Assembly: GCA_934660915.1 (NCBI GenBank)
Contig: CAKUIF010000005.1
Location: 1-64,000, forward strand
Direction of reading: 5' to 3'
DNA: 64,000 nucleotides
From: an uncultured Olsenella sp.
GTDB taxonomy: Bacteria > Actinomycetota > Coriobacteriia > Coriobacteriales > Atopobiaceae
This document shows positions 15,855 through 24,149 of this stretch, piece after piece; within the stretch, counting starts at the first letter, position 1; each line of letters opens with the position of its first letter. The position numbers were made by a program, and so were the translations under genes. The notes beneath the pieces were generated by a model that made no database searches, was not told the origin of the DNA, and saw only the letters and a program-made list of their open reading frames with translations.

Positions 15855-17207
15855 ATGATTCTCGTCGGCAATGGGCGCGTCATCACGCGCGATGCGGCCA
15901 ACCCCTACATCGAGGACGGCGCGGTCCTTATCGAGGGCGACTCCATCGTCGCCGTCGGCAAGGAGTCCGAGCTGCGCGCCCGCGCGGTCGGTGCCTCCTT
16001 CGTCGACGCCCACGGCGGCGTCATCATGCCGGGCCTCATCAACTGCCACACCCACATCTACTCCGGCCTCGCCCGCGGCCTGTCCATCAAGGGCTGCAAC
16101 CCCACCAACTTCCTCGAGAACCTCGAGCAGCAGTGGTGGAAGATCGACGACAACCTCACCCTCGACGGCACCCGCGCCTCCGCGTACGCCACGATCCTCG
16201 ACTCGCTGCGCGACGGCGTGACCACGATCTTCGACCACCACGCGAGCTTCTGCGAGATCCCCGGGTCGCTGTTCGCCATCAAGGACGTCGCCGAGGAGCT
16301 CGGCATCCGCTCCTGCCTGTGCTACGAGACTTCCGACCGCCGCGGCACCGAGAAGCGCGACCAGTCCATCAAGGAGAACGCCGACTTCGCCCGCTGGGCT
16401 GCCGACGCCCGCAAGGACGGCAACCACATGGTCGCGGCCATGTTCGGCGGCCACGCCACCTTCACCCTCTCCGACGAGACGATGGACATGATGGCCGAGG
16501 CCAACAACGGCCTCACCGGCTTCCACATCCACGTCTGCGAGGGCATGAACGACGTTTGGGACTCCCGCCAGAACCGCGGCGGCATTAGCCCGATCGAGCG
16601 CCTGCTCCAGCACAACCTCCTCGGGCCCGACACCATGCTCGGCCACTGCATCCACGTGACCCCCGCCGAGATGGACATGATCCGCGAGTCCGGCACCTGG
16701 CTCGTCAACAACCCCGAGTCCAACATGGGCAACGCCGTCGGCTGCGCGCCCGTCCTTGAGTTCTTCCGCCGCGGCATCCCCGTGTGCATGGGCACCGACG
16801 CCTACACCCACGACATGCTCGAGAGCCTCAAGGTCTTCCTCATCATCCAGCGCCACAACGCCGCCATGCCCAACGTCGGCTGGTGCGAGGACATGGACAT
16901 GCTCTTCAAGAACAACCCGGCCATGGCCACCAAGTACTTCGGCCGCGAGATCGGCAAGCTCGCCCCGGGCGCCGCTGCCGACGTCATCGTCATGGACTAC
17001 AACCCGTTCACGCCCTTCTCGGACGAGAACATCGACGGCCACATGCTCTTCGGCATGATGGGCAAGAACTGCCGCACCACCATCGTCAACGGCCGTGTCC
17101 TCTACAAGGACCGCGAGTTCGTCGCCTTCGACGAGGAGAAGATCAACGCGTGGACCATGGGCGAGGCAAAGAAGCTCTGGGGCACGCTGAACGAGCGCGA
17201 GTACTAA
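15855..17207 (+). CDS. ssnA: Putative aminohydrolase SsnA
   Basis: A 450-residue amidohydrolase-superfamily protein. The metal motif HTH lies at residues 65-67 (CHTHIYSGLARG). Further ligands are visible in FHIHVCEG, GHCIHV and MGTDAYTHD. Length and the GAAADVIVMDY tail region match SsnA of the E. coli ygf cluster, a component of the anaerobic urate degradation set. Its exact reaction is unsettled; a ring-opening or deaminating step is likely. It follows the permease by 71 bp behind AGGAGAGGAG. Two hairpins separate it from ygfK. Confidence 0.92.
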   Translation: MILVGNGRVITRDAANPYIEDGAVLIEGDSIVAVGKESELRARAVGASFVDAHGGVIMPGLINCHTHIYSGLARGLSIKGCNPTNFLENLEQQWWKIDDNLTLDGTRASAYATILDSLRDGVTTIFDHHASFCEIPGSLFAIKDVAEELGIRSCLCYETSDRRGTEKRDQSIKENADFARWAADARKDGNHMVAAMFGGHATFTLSDETMDMMAEANNGLTGFHIHVCEGMNDVWDSRQNRGGISPIERLLQHNLLGPDTMLGHCIHVTPAEMDMIRESGTWLVNNPESNMGNAVGCAPVLEFFRRGIPVCMGTDAYTHDMLESLKVFLIIQRHNAAMPNVGWCEDMDMLFKNNPAMATKYFGREIGKLAPGAAADVIVMDYNPFTPFSDENIDGHMLFGMMGKNCRTTIVNGRVLYKDREFVAFDEEKINAWTMGEAKKLWGTLNEREY

Positions 17208-17227
17208 TCAGCGCAATTCGTCTTTCC

Positions 17228-17303
17228 GCCGGCGGCCGAGGTCATCGGTCGCCGGCATCGCGGCCTCCGCGGGGCCGCAGTCGCCGCGTCTAGGGGACGC
17301 GGC
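17228..17303 (+). terminator. Two hairpins between ssnA and ygfK
   Basis: The first stem is 17228-17239 with 17245-17256 (12 bp, one G-T). The second is 17283-17290 with 17296-17303 (8 bp). Neither is followed by a clear T run, so they may be processing or partial termination sites. Confidence 0.4.
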
Positions 17304-17354
17304 ACTAAACCCGCCCTTCCGCGCGGTCTCGGAGGGGCAAGGAGAGGAGCTCGT

Positions 17355-20300
17355 ATGAGCGACATCATGAGGCCGATCCCGTTCGCGCAGCTTATGGACT
17401 GGATCCTCACCGAGCACGCCGAGAAGAACAGCATCTTCGGCGTCCGCAAGATCGTGAAGCACGAGGGTGGTGCCGACCCGATCTTCGCCGAGAAGATCGA
17501 GACCCCGTTCGGCCCCGCCGCCGGCCCCAACAGCCAGCTCGCCCAGAACATCATCGCCTCCTACGTGGCCGGCGCGCGTTTCTTCGAGCTCAAGACCGTC
17601 CAGATCATGGACGGCGAGGAGCTTTCGAAGTGCGTCGCCAAGCCCTGCATCGTGGCTGAGGACGAGTGCTACAACTGCGAGTGGTCCACGGAGCTCACCG
17701 TCCCGCAGGCCATGAGCGAGTACATCAAGGCCTGGTGGGCCTGCAAGCTGCTCGCCCGCGAGCTCGGCCTGGGCGACCCGGACGGCTTCGTCTTCAACAT
17801 GTCGGTCGGCTACGACCTCGAGGGCATCAAGAGCCCGAAGGTCGACGCCTACATCGAGGGCATGAAGGACGCCTCCGGCACCGACGTGTGGGCCGAGTGC
17901 CTTGAGTGGGCCCGCGCCAATGTCGAGCGCTTCGCCAACGTCGACGCCGCCTTCGTCGAGTCCGTGAGCCCGCGCGTCTCGTCCTCCGTGACCGAGTCCA
18001 CGCTCCACGGCTGCCCGCCCGACGAGATCGAGCGCATCGCCACCTACCTCATCACCGAGAAGGGCCTGAACACCTACATCAAGTGCAATCCGACCCTGCT
18101 CGGCTACGACTACGCCCGTGAGCGCCTCGACGGCCTCGGCTTCGACTACATCGCCTTCGACGACAAGCACTTCCGCGAGGACCTCCAGTGGGCCGACGCC
18201 GTGCCGATGTTCGAGCGCCTGATCAAGCTCACCTCCGAGCGCGGCCTCTCGTTCGGCGTCAAGCTGACCAACACCTTCCCCGTCGACGTCACCCGCAAGG
18301 AGCTCCCGAGCGAGGAGATGTACATGAGCGGCCGCTCGCTGTTCCCGCTCACCATCCACCTTGCCCACCGCATTTCCGAGCAGTTCGACGGCAAGCTGCG
18401 CATCTCCTACTCCGGCGGCGCCGACGCCCAGAACATCCGCGACCTCTACGGCGCGGGCATCTGGCCGATCACCATGGCCACCACCGTCCTGAAGCCCGGC
18501 GGCTACGAGCGCTTCAGCCAGATTGCCGGCGTGCTTAAGGGCGCCGTGCGCAAGGACGACGTCGACGTCGCCGCCGTCGCCGCCCTTGACGACGCCGTGG
18601 CCGAGGCTCCCAAGTACAAGAAGCCCGTCAAGCCCGTGCCTTCGCACAAGCTCGACTGGCCGCTGCCCCTGACCAGCTGCTTCACCTCGCCCTGCCGCAA
18701 CGGCTGCCCCATCGAGCAGGACATCCCCGCCTACCTCGCCGCCGTCGACGAGGGCCGTCTGGACGACGCCCTGGCCATCATCGCCGAGCGCAACGCCCTG
18801 CCCTTCATCACCGGCAACCTCTGCCCGCACCCCTGCGGCACCAAGTGCATGCGCGCGTTCTACGAGCCCGAGGGCGCGTCCATCCGCGCGAGCAAGCTCA
18901 CGGCCGCCCGCGGTGGCATCGATGCCCTTCTTGCCGCCATCAAGAAGGACGGTGTGAAGGCCGCAGACGGCGCCGCCGACCACAAGGTCGCCGTCATCGG
19001 CGGCGGCCCCGCCGGCCTTGCCTGCGCGTTCTTCCTGTCCCGCGCCGGCGCCGACGTCACGATCTACGAGCGCAAGGACACCCTGGGCGGCGTCGCCCGC
19101 CACATCATCCCGGCGTTCCGCATCTCCGACGAGGACATCGACCGCGACGTCGAGCTCTGCCTCGCCTACGGCGCCAAGGCCCAGACCGGCGTCGAGGCCA
19201 AGTCCGTGGCCGAGCTCAAGGCCGAGGGCTACACCGACGTCGTCGTCGCCTGCGGCGCCTGGGCGCCCGGCCACGTCGGCCTGGAGTACGGCGACGAGAT
19301 CGACGTCCTCGAGTTCCTCGGCGCCGCAAAGAAGGGCGCCGACCTCAGCGACCTCGGCTCCGACGTCGTGATCGTGGGCGCCGGCAACACCGCCATGGAC
19401 GCCGCCCGCGTCGCCAAGCGCCTGCCGGGCGTCGAGAACGTCCGCATCGTCTACCGCCGCACCAAGCGCTACATGCCCGCCGACGAGGAGGAGCTGGCCG
19501 AGGCGCTCGCCGAGGGCGTCGAGCTCTGCGAGCTTCTTGCCCCCAAGGGAGTCCGCGACGGCATCCTGACCTGCGACAAGATGGTCCTGGGCGAGCCCGA
19601 CGAGTCCGGCCGCCGCAGCCCCGTGGCCACCGGCGAGACCGTCGAGGTGCCCGCCACCGCCGTCATCTGCGCCGTGGGCGAGCACATCGAGGGCGAGCTC
19701 TACGAGGGCGCCGGCGTCGAGGTCGACCGCCGCGGCCGTCCCGCCGGCTGCGCCACCGGCGTCGAGGGCGTCTGGGCCGCCGGCGACTGCCGCCGCGGTC
19801 CCGCGCGCTTCGTCGACGCGATCGCCGACGCGCAGGAGGTCGCAAAGGCGATGCTCGGCGTCGACTTCTCGGCCTACGCCGCCGCCAACGTCCGCACCGG
19901 CCACGAGGACGGCTGTTACGGCCGCAAGGGCGACCTGCGCCTCGGCTGCGCCTCCTGCTCCAAGGACTCCGGCTGCCTCGGCTGCGCCACCGTCTGCGAG
20001 GCCTGCTGCGACGTCTGCCCGAACCGCGCCAACGTCTCCATCGTGGTGCCCGGCCTCGTCCAGCACCAGGTCGTCCACGTCGACGGCATGTGCAACGAGT
20101 GCGGCAACTGCGCCGTGTTCTGCCCGTGGAGCGGCCGTCCCTTCAAGGACAAGCTCACCCTCTTCTGGAGCGCCGAGGACATGGGCAACTCCGAGAACCA
20201 GGGCTTCCTGCCCCAGGCCGACGGCACCTTCCTCGTTCGCCTGGACGGCAAGACCGCCGCGTTCGACGTCGACGACGCCCACTGCGGCCTGCCCGAGGAG

Positions 20301-20357
20301 GTGCGCCTGACCATCAAGGCCGTGCGCGACTCCTACGGCTACCTGCTCGCCAAGTAG
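17355..20357 (+). CDS. ygfK: YgfK, FAD/Fe-S oxidoreductase (putative selenate reductase subunit)
   Basis: A 1000-residue cytosolic flavo-iron-sulfur protein. Residues about 1-430 resemble a dihydropyrimidine/dihydroorotate dehydrogenase barrel (ETPFGPAAGPNSQLAQN near 50). A GltD-like Fe-S region follows (CRNGCPIEQDIP near 448). Two Rossmann folds come next (GGGPAGLACAFFL near 550, GAGNTAMDAARVAKR near 675). C-terminal cysteine clusters lie near 868 and 913 (CNECGNCAVFCPWSG). Historically called a selenate reductase subunit, it is required for anaerobic urate breakdown in other bacteria. Here it precedes a ferredoxin and XdhD, suggesting one electron-transfer unit. Confidence 0.93.
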   Translation: MSDIMRPIPFAQLMDWILTEHAEKNSIFGVRKIVKHEGGADPIFAEKIETPFGPAAGPNSQLAQNIIASYVAGARFFELKTVQIMDGEELSKCVAKPCIVAEDECYNCEWSTELTVPQAMSEYIKAWWACKLLARELGLGDPDGFVFNMSVGYDLEGIKSPKVDAYIEGMKDASGTDVWAECLEWARANVERFANVDAAFVESVSPRVSSSVTESTLHGCPPDEIERIATYLITEKGLNTYIKCNPTLLGYDYARERLDGLGFDYIAFDDKHFREDLQWADAVPMFERLIKLTSERGLSFGVKLTNTFPVDVTRKELPSEEMYMSGRSLFPLTIHLAHRISEQFDGKLRISYSGGADAQNIRDLYGAGIWPITMATTVLKPGGYERFSQIAGVLKGAVRKDDVDVAAVAALDDAVAEAPKYKKPVKPVPSHKLDWPLPLTSCFTSPCRNGCPIEQDIPAYLAAVDEGRLDDALAIIAERNALPFITGNLCPHPCGTKCMRAFYEPEGASIRASKLTAARGGIDALLAAIKKDGVKAADGAADHKVAVIGGGPAGLACAFFLSRAGADVTIYERKDTLGGVARHIIPAFRISDEDIDRDVELCLAYGAKAQTGVEAKSVAELKAEGYTDVVVACGAWAPGHVGLEYGDEIDVLEFLGAAKKGADLSDLGSDVVIVGAGNTAMDAARVAKRLPGVENVRIVYRRTKRYMPADEEELAEALAEGVELCELLAPKGVRDGILTCDKMVLGEPDESGRRSPVATGETVEVPATAVICAVGEHIEGELYEGAGVEVDRRGRPAGCATGVEGVWAAGDCRRGPARFVDAIADAQEVAKAMLGVDFSAYAAANVRTGHEDGCYGRKGDLRLGCASCSKDSGCLGCATVCEACCDVCPNRANVSIVVPGLVQHQVVHVDGMCNECGNCAVFCPWSGRPFKDKLTLFWSAEDMGNSENQGFLPQADGTFLVRLDGKTAAFDVDDAHCGLPEEVRLTIKAVRDSYGYLLAK

Positions 20358-20364
20358 TAACCAC

Positions 20365-20440
20365 GGCGTCGGCCGGGGATAACCCTTAGGCCGACGCCGA
20401 GCGCCGGGCTTGCGGGGAACGAGGTTCCCCGCAAGCCCGG
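20365..20440 (+). terminator. Double hairpin between ygfK and the ferredoxin gene
   Basis: The first stem is 10 bp (20365-20374 with 20389-20398). The second is a perfect 17-bp stem (20404-20420 with 20424-20440) around a 3-nt loop. No T run follows. The second would be a very stable barrier, so ferredoxin-xdhD may be uncoupled from ygfK or stabilised at its 5' end. Confidence 0.55.
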
Positions 20441-20494
20441 ATATCGCGCAAAAGCGTTGTTCTGTAATCGGTTAACGGTTAGAAAGGACGTGCC

Positions 20495-20989
20495 GTGGCC
20501 ACAGAGAATAAACCCAAGGCACCCCGCAAGCCCCGTCCCGTCGCGGTTGTCATGTGCAACGGCGGCTGCACGGGCGTCGGGTTCTGCGAGCAGGGCTGCG
20601 TCGGTTGCGGCGCCTGCGTCGCCTCTTGCCGCAAGGGCGCCATCGAGCTCGACGAGCGCGGCGTCGCCCACGTGAACGAGGAGGCCTGCATCGGCTGCGG
20701 CCTGTGTGCGCGTGCCTGCCCGCAAGACATCATCAAGCTCGTCGAGAAGCGCTTCAACATCACTTCTCGCTGCTCGAACACCGACGCCGGCCCCGTCGCC
20801 CGCAAGATGTGCGCCAACAGCTGCATCGCCTGCGGCGCCTGCGAGCGTGCCTGCCCGGCCGGCGCCATCCACGTGGTCGATAACCACGCCGTCATCGACT
20901 TCGAGAAGTGCATCGCGTGCGGCATGTGCGCCACCAAGTGCCCGCGCGGCGTGATCCGCGACGCCTTCGGTATCCTGGCCGACAACTAG
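20495..20989 (+). CDS. Polyferredoxin-like 4Fe-4S protein (RnfB-like)
   Basis: A 164-residue soluble protein. An N-terminal cysteine segment (CNGGC, CEQGCVGCGACVASC, about 22-48) is followed by three ferredoxin motifs: CIGCGLCARACP near 67, CIACGACERACP near 110 and CIACGMCATKCP near 139. It probably carries electrons between YgfK and the Mo hydroxylase encoded next (18-bp gap). It matches the size of YgfS-type subunits of the E. coli cluster, but the resemblance is general. A GTG start follows AGAAAGGA, and a GTTAACGGTT element is just upstream (20471-20480). Confidence 0.82.
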   Translation: MATENKPKAPRKPRPVAVVMCNGGCTGVGFCEQGCVGCGACVASCRKGAIELDERGVAHVNEEACIGCGLCARACPQDIIKLVEKRFNITSRCSNTDAGPVARKMCANSCIACGACERACPAGAIHVVDNHAVIDFEKCIACGMCATKCPRGVIRDAFGILADN

Positions 20990-21007
20990 TAGGGAGGAGA
21001 CACAGCT

Positions 21008-23773
21008 ATGGCAGAGGAATACCGCCTCCTCATCAACGGCGAGGAGCACGTCACCTGCGAGAACAAGTCCATCTTGCGTTACCTACGCGACGACCTTCAC
21101 CTCACGAGCGTGAAGGACGGCTGCTCCGAGGGCGCCTGCGGCACCTGCACCGTCATCGTCGACGACCGCGCCGTCAAGTCCTGCGTCCTCACCACCAAGC
21201 TCGCGGTCGGCCACACGATCACGACGATCGAGGGCTTGAGCGAGGAGGAGCGAGAGGCGTTCGTCTACGCCTTCGGCACCGCCGGCGCCGTCCAGTGCGG
21301 CTTCTGCATCCCGGGCATGGTGCTCGCGGGCGCGGCGCTCATCCGCCGCTGCCCCGACCCGACCTCAACGCAGATCGCCGAGGCCATCCGCGGCAACGTG
21401 TGCCGCTGCACGGGCTATAAGCGCATCATCGTCGGCATAAAGAAGGCCGCCGCCGTCCTGCGCGGCGAGGAGGCCATCGACCCCGCCATCGAGGCCGGCG
21501 AGAGCTACGGCGTCGGCGAGCAGATCTTCCGCACCGATGTCCGCGCGAAGGTTTTGGGCACCGGCCAGTACCCCGACGACCTCGACGAGCGTGAATTCCC
21601 GGGCCTGACCATCGCCTCGGCCGTCCGCTCCAAGTACCCGCGCGCCCGCGTCGTGTCCATCGACATCGAGAAAGCCCGCGCCCTGCCCGGCGTCGTGGGC
21701 GTCCTCACCGCCGCCGACGTGCCCGTCAACCAGGTGGGCCACCTCATTCAGGACTGGGACGTCATGATCGCGGAGGGCGACATCACCCGCTGCGTCGGCG
21801 ACGCCATCGCGCTTGTGGTCGCCAAGGACCGCAAGACCCTCGAGCGCGCAAAGAAGCTCGTCAAGGTCGAGTACGAGGAGCTCGAGCCCGTCCGCAACAT
21901 CGACGAGGCCGCCGCCCCCGACGCCCCGATCATCCACGATTCGTTCAACGCCTTCGGTAACCACGTGGTGCTCAAGAACAACATCTGCCAGCAGCGCCAC
22001 GTCACCCGCGGCGACGCCAAGGCGGCCCTCGCTGCCTCGGCCTACACCGTCACCGACACCTTCGTCACGCCCTTCACCGAGCACGCCTTCCTGGAGCCCG
22101 AGTGCGCCGTGGCGGCCCCGTACAAGAACGGCGTGAAGATCTGGTCCACCGACCAGGGCGCCTACGACACCCGCAAGGAGTGCGCGCACATGCTCGGCTG
22201 GGACGCCGAGCCCGACCGCGTCGTCGTCCAGACCATGTTCGTCGGCGGCGGCTTCGGCGGCAAGGAGGACGTCTCGATCCAGCACCTCGCGGCGCTCGCG
22301 GCCTATAAGCTCAACGTGCCCGTCAAGTGCTTCCTCACCCGCGAGGAGTCCCTCGCCTTCCACCCCAAGCGCCACTACATGCGCGGCACCTTCACCCTGG
22401 GCTGCGACGAGTCCGGCCACTTCACCGGCATGGACTGCGAGATCAACTTCGACACGGGCGCCTACGCGAGCCTGTGCGGCCCGGTCCTCGAGCGCGCCTG
22501 CACGCACTCCGTCGGCCCCTACAAGTACCAGAACACCGACATCCGCGGCTACGGCTACTACACGAACAACCCGCCGGCGGGCGCCTTCCGCGGCTTCGGC
22601 GTGTGCCAGTCCGAGTTCGCCCTCGAGTCGCTCATCGACGTGCTCGCCGAGAAGGTCGGCATCGATCCTTGGCAGATCCGCTACATCAACGCCATCGAGC
22701 CCGGCGCCGTGCTGCCCAACGGACAGATCGCCGACTGCTCGACGGCCCTCAAGGAGACCCTCGAGGCCGTCAAGGGCGCCTACTACGCCCACCCCGGCCG
22801 CGCCGGCATCGCCTGCGCCATGAAGAACGCCGGCGTCGGCGTCGGCCTGCCCGACAAGGGCCGCTGCAACATCCGCGTGGAGAACGGCGTGGCCGTCGTC
22901 TACGCCGCCACCTCCGACATCGGCCAGGGCTGCAACACCGTCTTTACCCAGGACGTGGCCGAGGCCTGCGGCCTGCCGCGCCGCTGCATCGCCAACGGCG
23001 AGTGCTCGACCGAGAACGCGCCCGACTCCGGCACCACCTCCGGTTCCCGCCAGACGGTCGTCACGGGCGAGGCCGTCCGTGGCGCCGCCTTCCTGCTGCG
23101 CGACGCCATGCTTGCCTACGAGTGCGGCGAAGAAGTGCCTCAAGGCCAGGTCCGCGCGGGCGGCGACGGAAAGACCTTCCACTTCGAGGACGGCCGCGAG
23201 TACACCGTGCCGGCCGAGGAGCTCACCCCGGGCCACGCCCGCGTCGCAGCCGACCCTGTCGCTGCCCTTGCGGCGCTCGAGGGTCGCGAGTTCTACTACG
23301 AGTACTTCGAGCCCACCGACAAGCTCGGCGCCGATGTCCCCAATGCAAAGAGCCACATCTGCTACGGCTTTGCCACGCACGTGTGCATCCTCGACGACGA
23401 CGGGCGCGCCGTGGAGTTCTACGCGGCGCACGACTCCGGCCGCGTGATCAACCCCATCGCCATCCAGGGCCAGATCGAGGGCGGCGTGCTCATGGGCATG
23501 GGCTATGCGCTTACCGAGGACTTCCCGCTCAAGGACTGCGTGCCGCAGGCCAAGTACGGCGAGCTCGGCCTGTTCCGTGCCGACGCCATCCCCGAGATTC
23601 ACGCCATCTACGTCGAGCGCGACGAGCAGCTGCCCGTCGCCTACGGCGGCAAGGGCATCGGCGAGATCGCCACGATCCCGGCGGCCCCGGCGGTCCAGAA
23701 CGCCTACCGCGCCTTCGACGGCAAGCTTCGTCCTGAGCTGCCCATGCGCGATACGTTCTACACCCGCAAGTAG
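21008..23773 (+). CDS. xdhD: XdhD-type molybdenum hydroxylase (fused 2Fe-2S and Mo-binding subunits)
   Basis: A 921-residue fused enzyme. Residues 1-160 carry two 2Fe-2S motifs (GCSEGACGTC near 38-47; QCGFCIPG and CRCTGYKR near 97 and 136). The aldehyde/xanthine dehydrogenase Mo-binding domains occupy about 180-921. GGGFGGKEDVS lies near 414, AGAFRGFG near 522, and the active-site Glu is in GGKGIGEIA near 880. The relative is XdhD/YgfN, a selenium-dependent purine hydroxylase. It lacks an FAD domain and no YgfM-like FAD subunit is adjacent. A strong terminator follows. Confidence 0.93.
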   Translation: MAEEYRLLINGEEHVTCENKSILRYLRDDLHLTSVKDGCSEGACGTCTVIVDDRAVKSCVLTTKLAVGHTITTIEGLSEEEREAFVYAFGTAGAVQCGFCIPGMVLAGAALIRRCPDPTSTQIAEAIRGNVCRCTGYKRIIVGIKKAAAVLRGEEAIDPAIEAGESYGVGEQIFRTDVRAKVLGTGQYPDDLDEREFPGLTIASAVRSKYPRARVVSIDIEKARALPGVVGVLTAADVPVNQVGHLIQDWDVMIAEGDITRCVGDAIALVVAKDRKTLERAKKLVKVEYEELEPVRNIDEAAAPDAPIIHDSFNAFGNHVVLKNNICQQRHVTRGDAKAALAASAYTVTDTFVTPFTEHAFLEPECAVAAPYKNGVKIWSTDQGAYDTRKECAHMLGWDAEPDRVVVQTMFVGGGFGGKEDVSIQHLAALAAYKLNVPVKCFLTREESLAFHPKRHYMRGTFTLGCDESGHFTGMDCEINFDTGAYASLCGPVLERACTHSVGPYKYQNTDIRGYGYYTNNPPAGAFRGFGVCQSEFALESLIDVLAEKVGIDPWQIRYINAIEPGAVLPNGQIADCSTALKETLEAVKGAYYAHPGRAGIACAMKNAGVGVGLPDKGRCNIRVENGVAVVYAATSDIGQGCNTVFTQDVAEACGLPRRCIANGECSTENAPDSGTTSGSRQTVVTGEAVRGAAFLLRDAMLAYECGEEVPQGQVRAGGDGKTFHFEDGREYTVPAEELTPGHARVAADPVAALAALEGREFYYEYFEPTDKLGADVPNAKSHICYGFATHVCILDDDGRAVEFYAAHDSGRVINPIAIQGQIEGGVLMGMGYALTEDFPLKDCVPQAKYGELGLFRADAIPEIHAIYVERDEQLPVAYGGKGIGEIATIPAAPAVQNAYRAFDGKLRPELPMRDTFYTRK

Positions 23774-23787
23774 TTTTTTGGGAGGCA

Positions 23788-23833
23788 GGCCCGCGAACCT
23801 CGCCGCAAGGTGTCGGTTCGCGGGCCTTTTTTT
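23788..23833 (+). terminator. Terminator of the ferredoxin-xdhD unit
   Basis: A perfect 12-bp stem (23788-23799 with 23815-23826) is followed directly by seven T. It is 14 bp past the xdhD stop. Confidence 0.9.
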
Positions 23834-24149
23834 GTGACCCCTCTACCACAATTTTAGGCGCGGGGACGTTATATTTATATATGCACAACGACCTGCGGTT
23901 TCTTGAACCGCTCACCGTCCAAAATGACCACCCGCGGCGGGAACTAGCGCCCCGGGCTTGTTAATTTTAGAATGATTTCCGAACAACATGCGTTGTTTGC
24001 ACCACGCTCTACCAGCTAGTTCAAAAAATGAGTTAGTACGTCTGCAATTTTGGCTTTACACGCTCGTCATGTTAGGAAACCAGGGCGTCACGTTATGTGA
24101 TTACGCTTGGTCATACGGCTCGCATGTCATACGAGGAGAGGAGGATGAC
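23834..24149 (+). promoter_or_regulatory. Promoter region of the BMP-type ABC transporter operon
   Basis: The region is AT-rich with TTATATTTATATA near 23868-23882 as a possible -10 area. A GTTGTTTGCA motif at 23992-24001 is shared with other purine-block promoters. An open frame from 23988 runs into the ABC gene, but it has no family similarity before 24150. I see no gene here. Confidence 0.4.

Noticed and set aside
17208..20282. 1024-codon minus-strand frame opposite ygfK
   Set aside because: No motifs and no ribosome site; low-complexity composition. The plus strand encodes YgfK with all expected cysteine and nucleotide motifs.
21008..23773. Selenocysteine codon in XdhD, given the selenium accessory genes
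   Set aside because: The frame is uninterrupted with no in-frame TGA; this enzyme family uses a labile selenium ligand on the cofactor, not selenocysteine.
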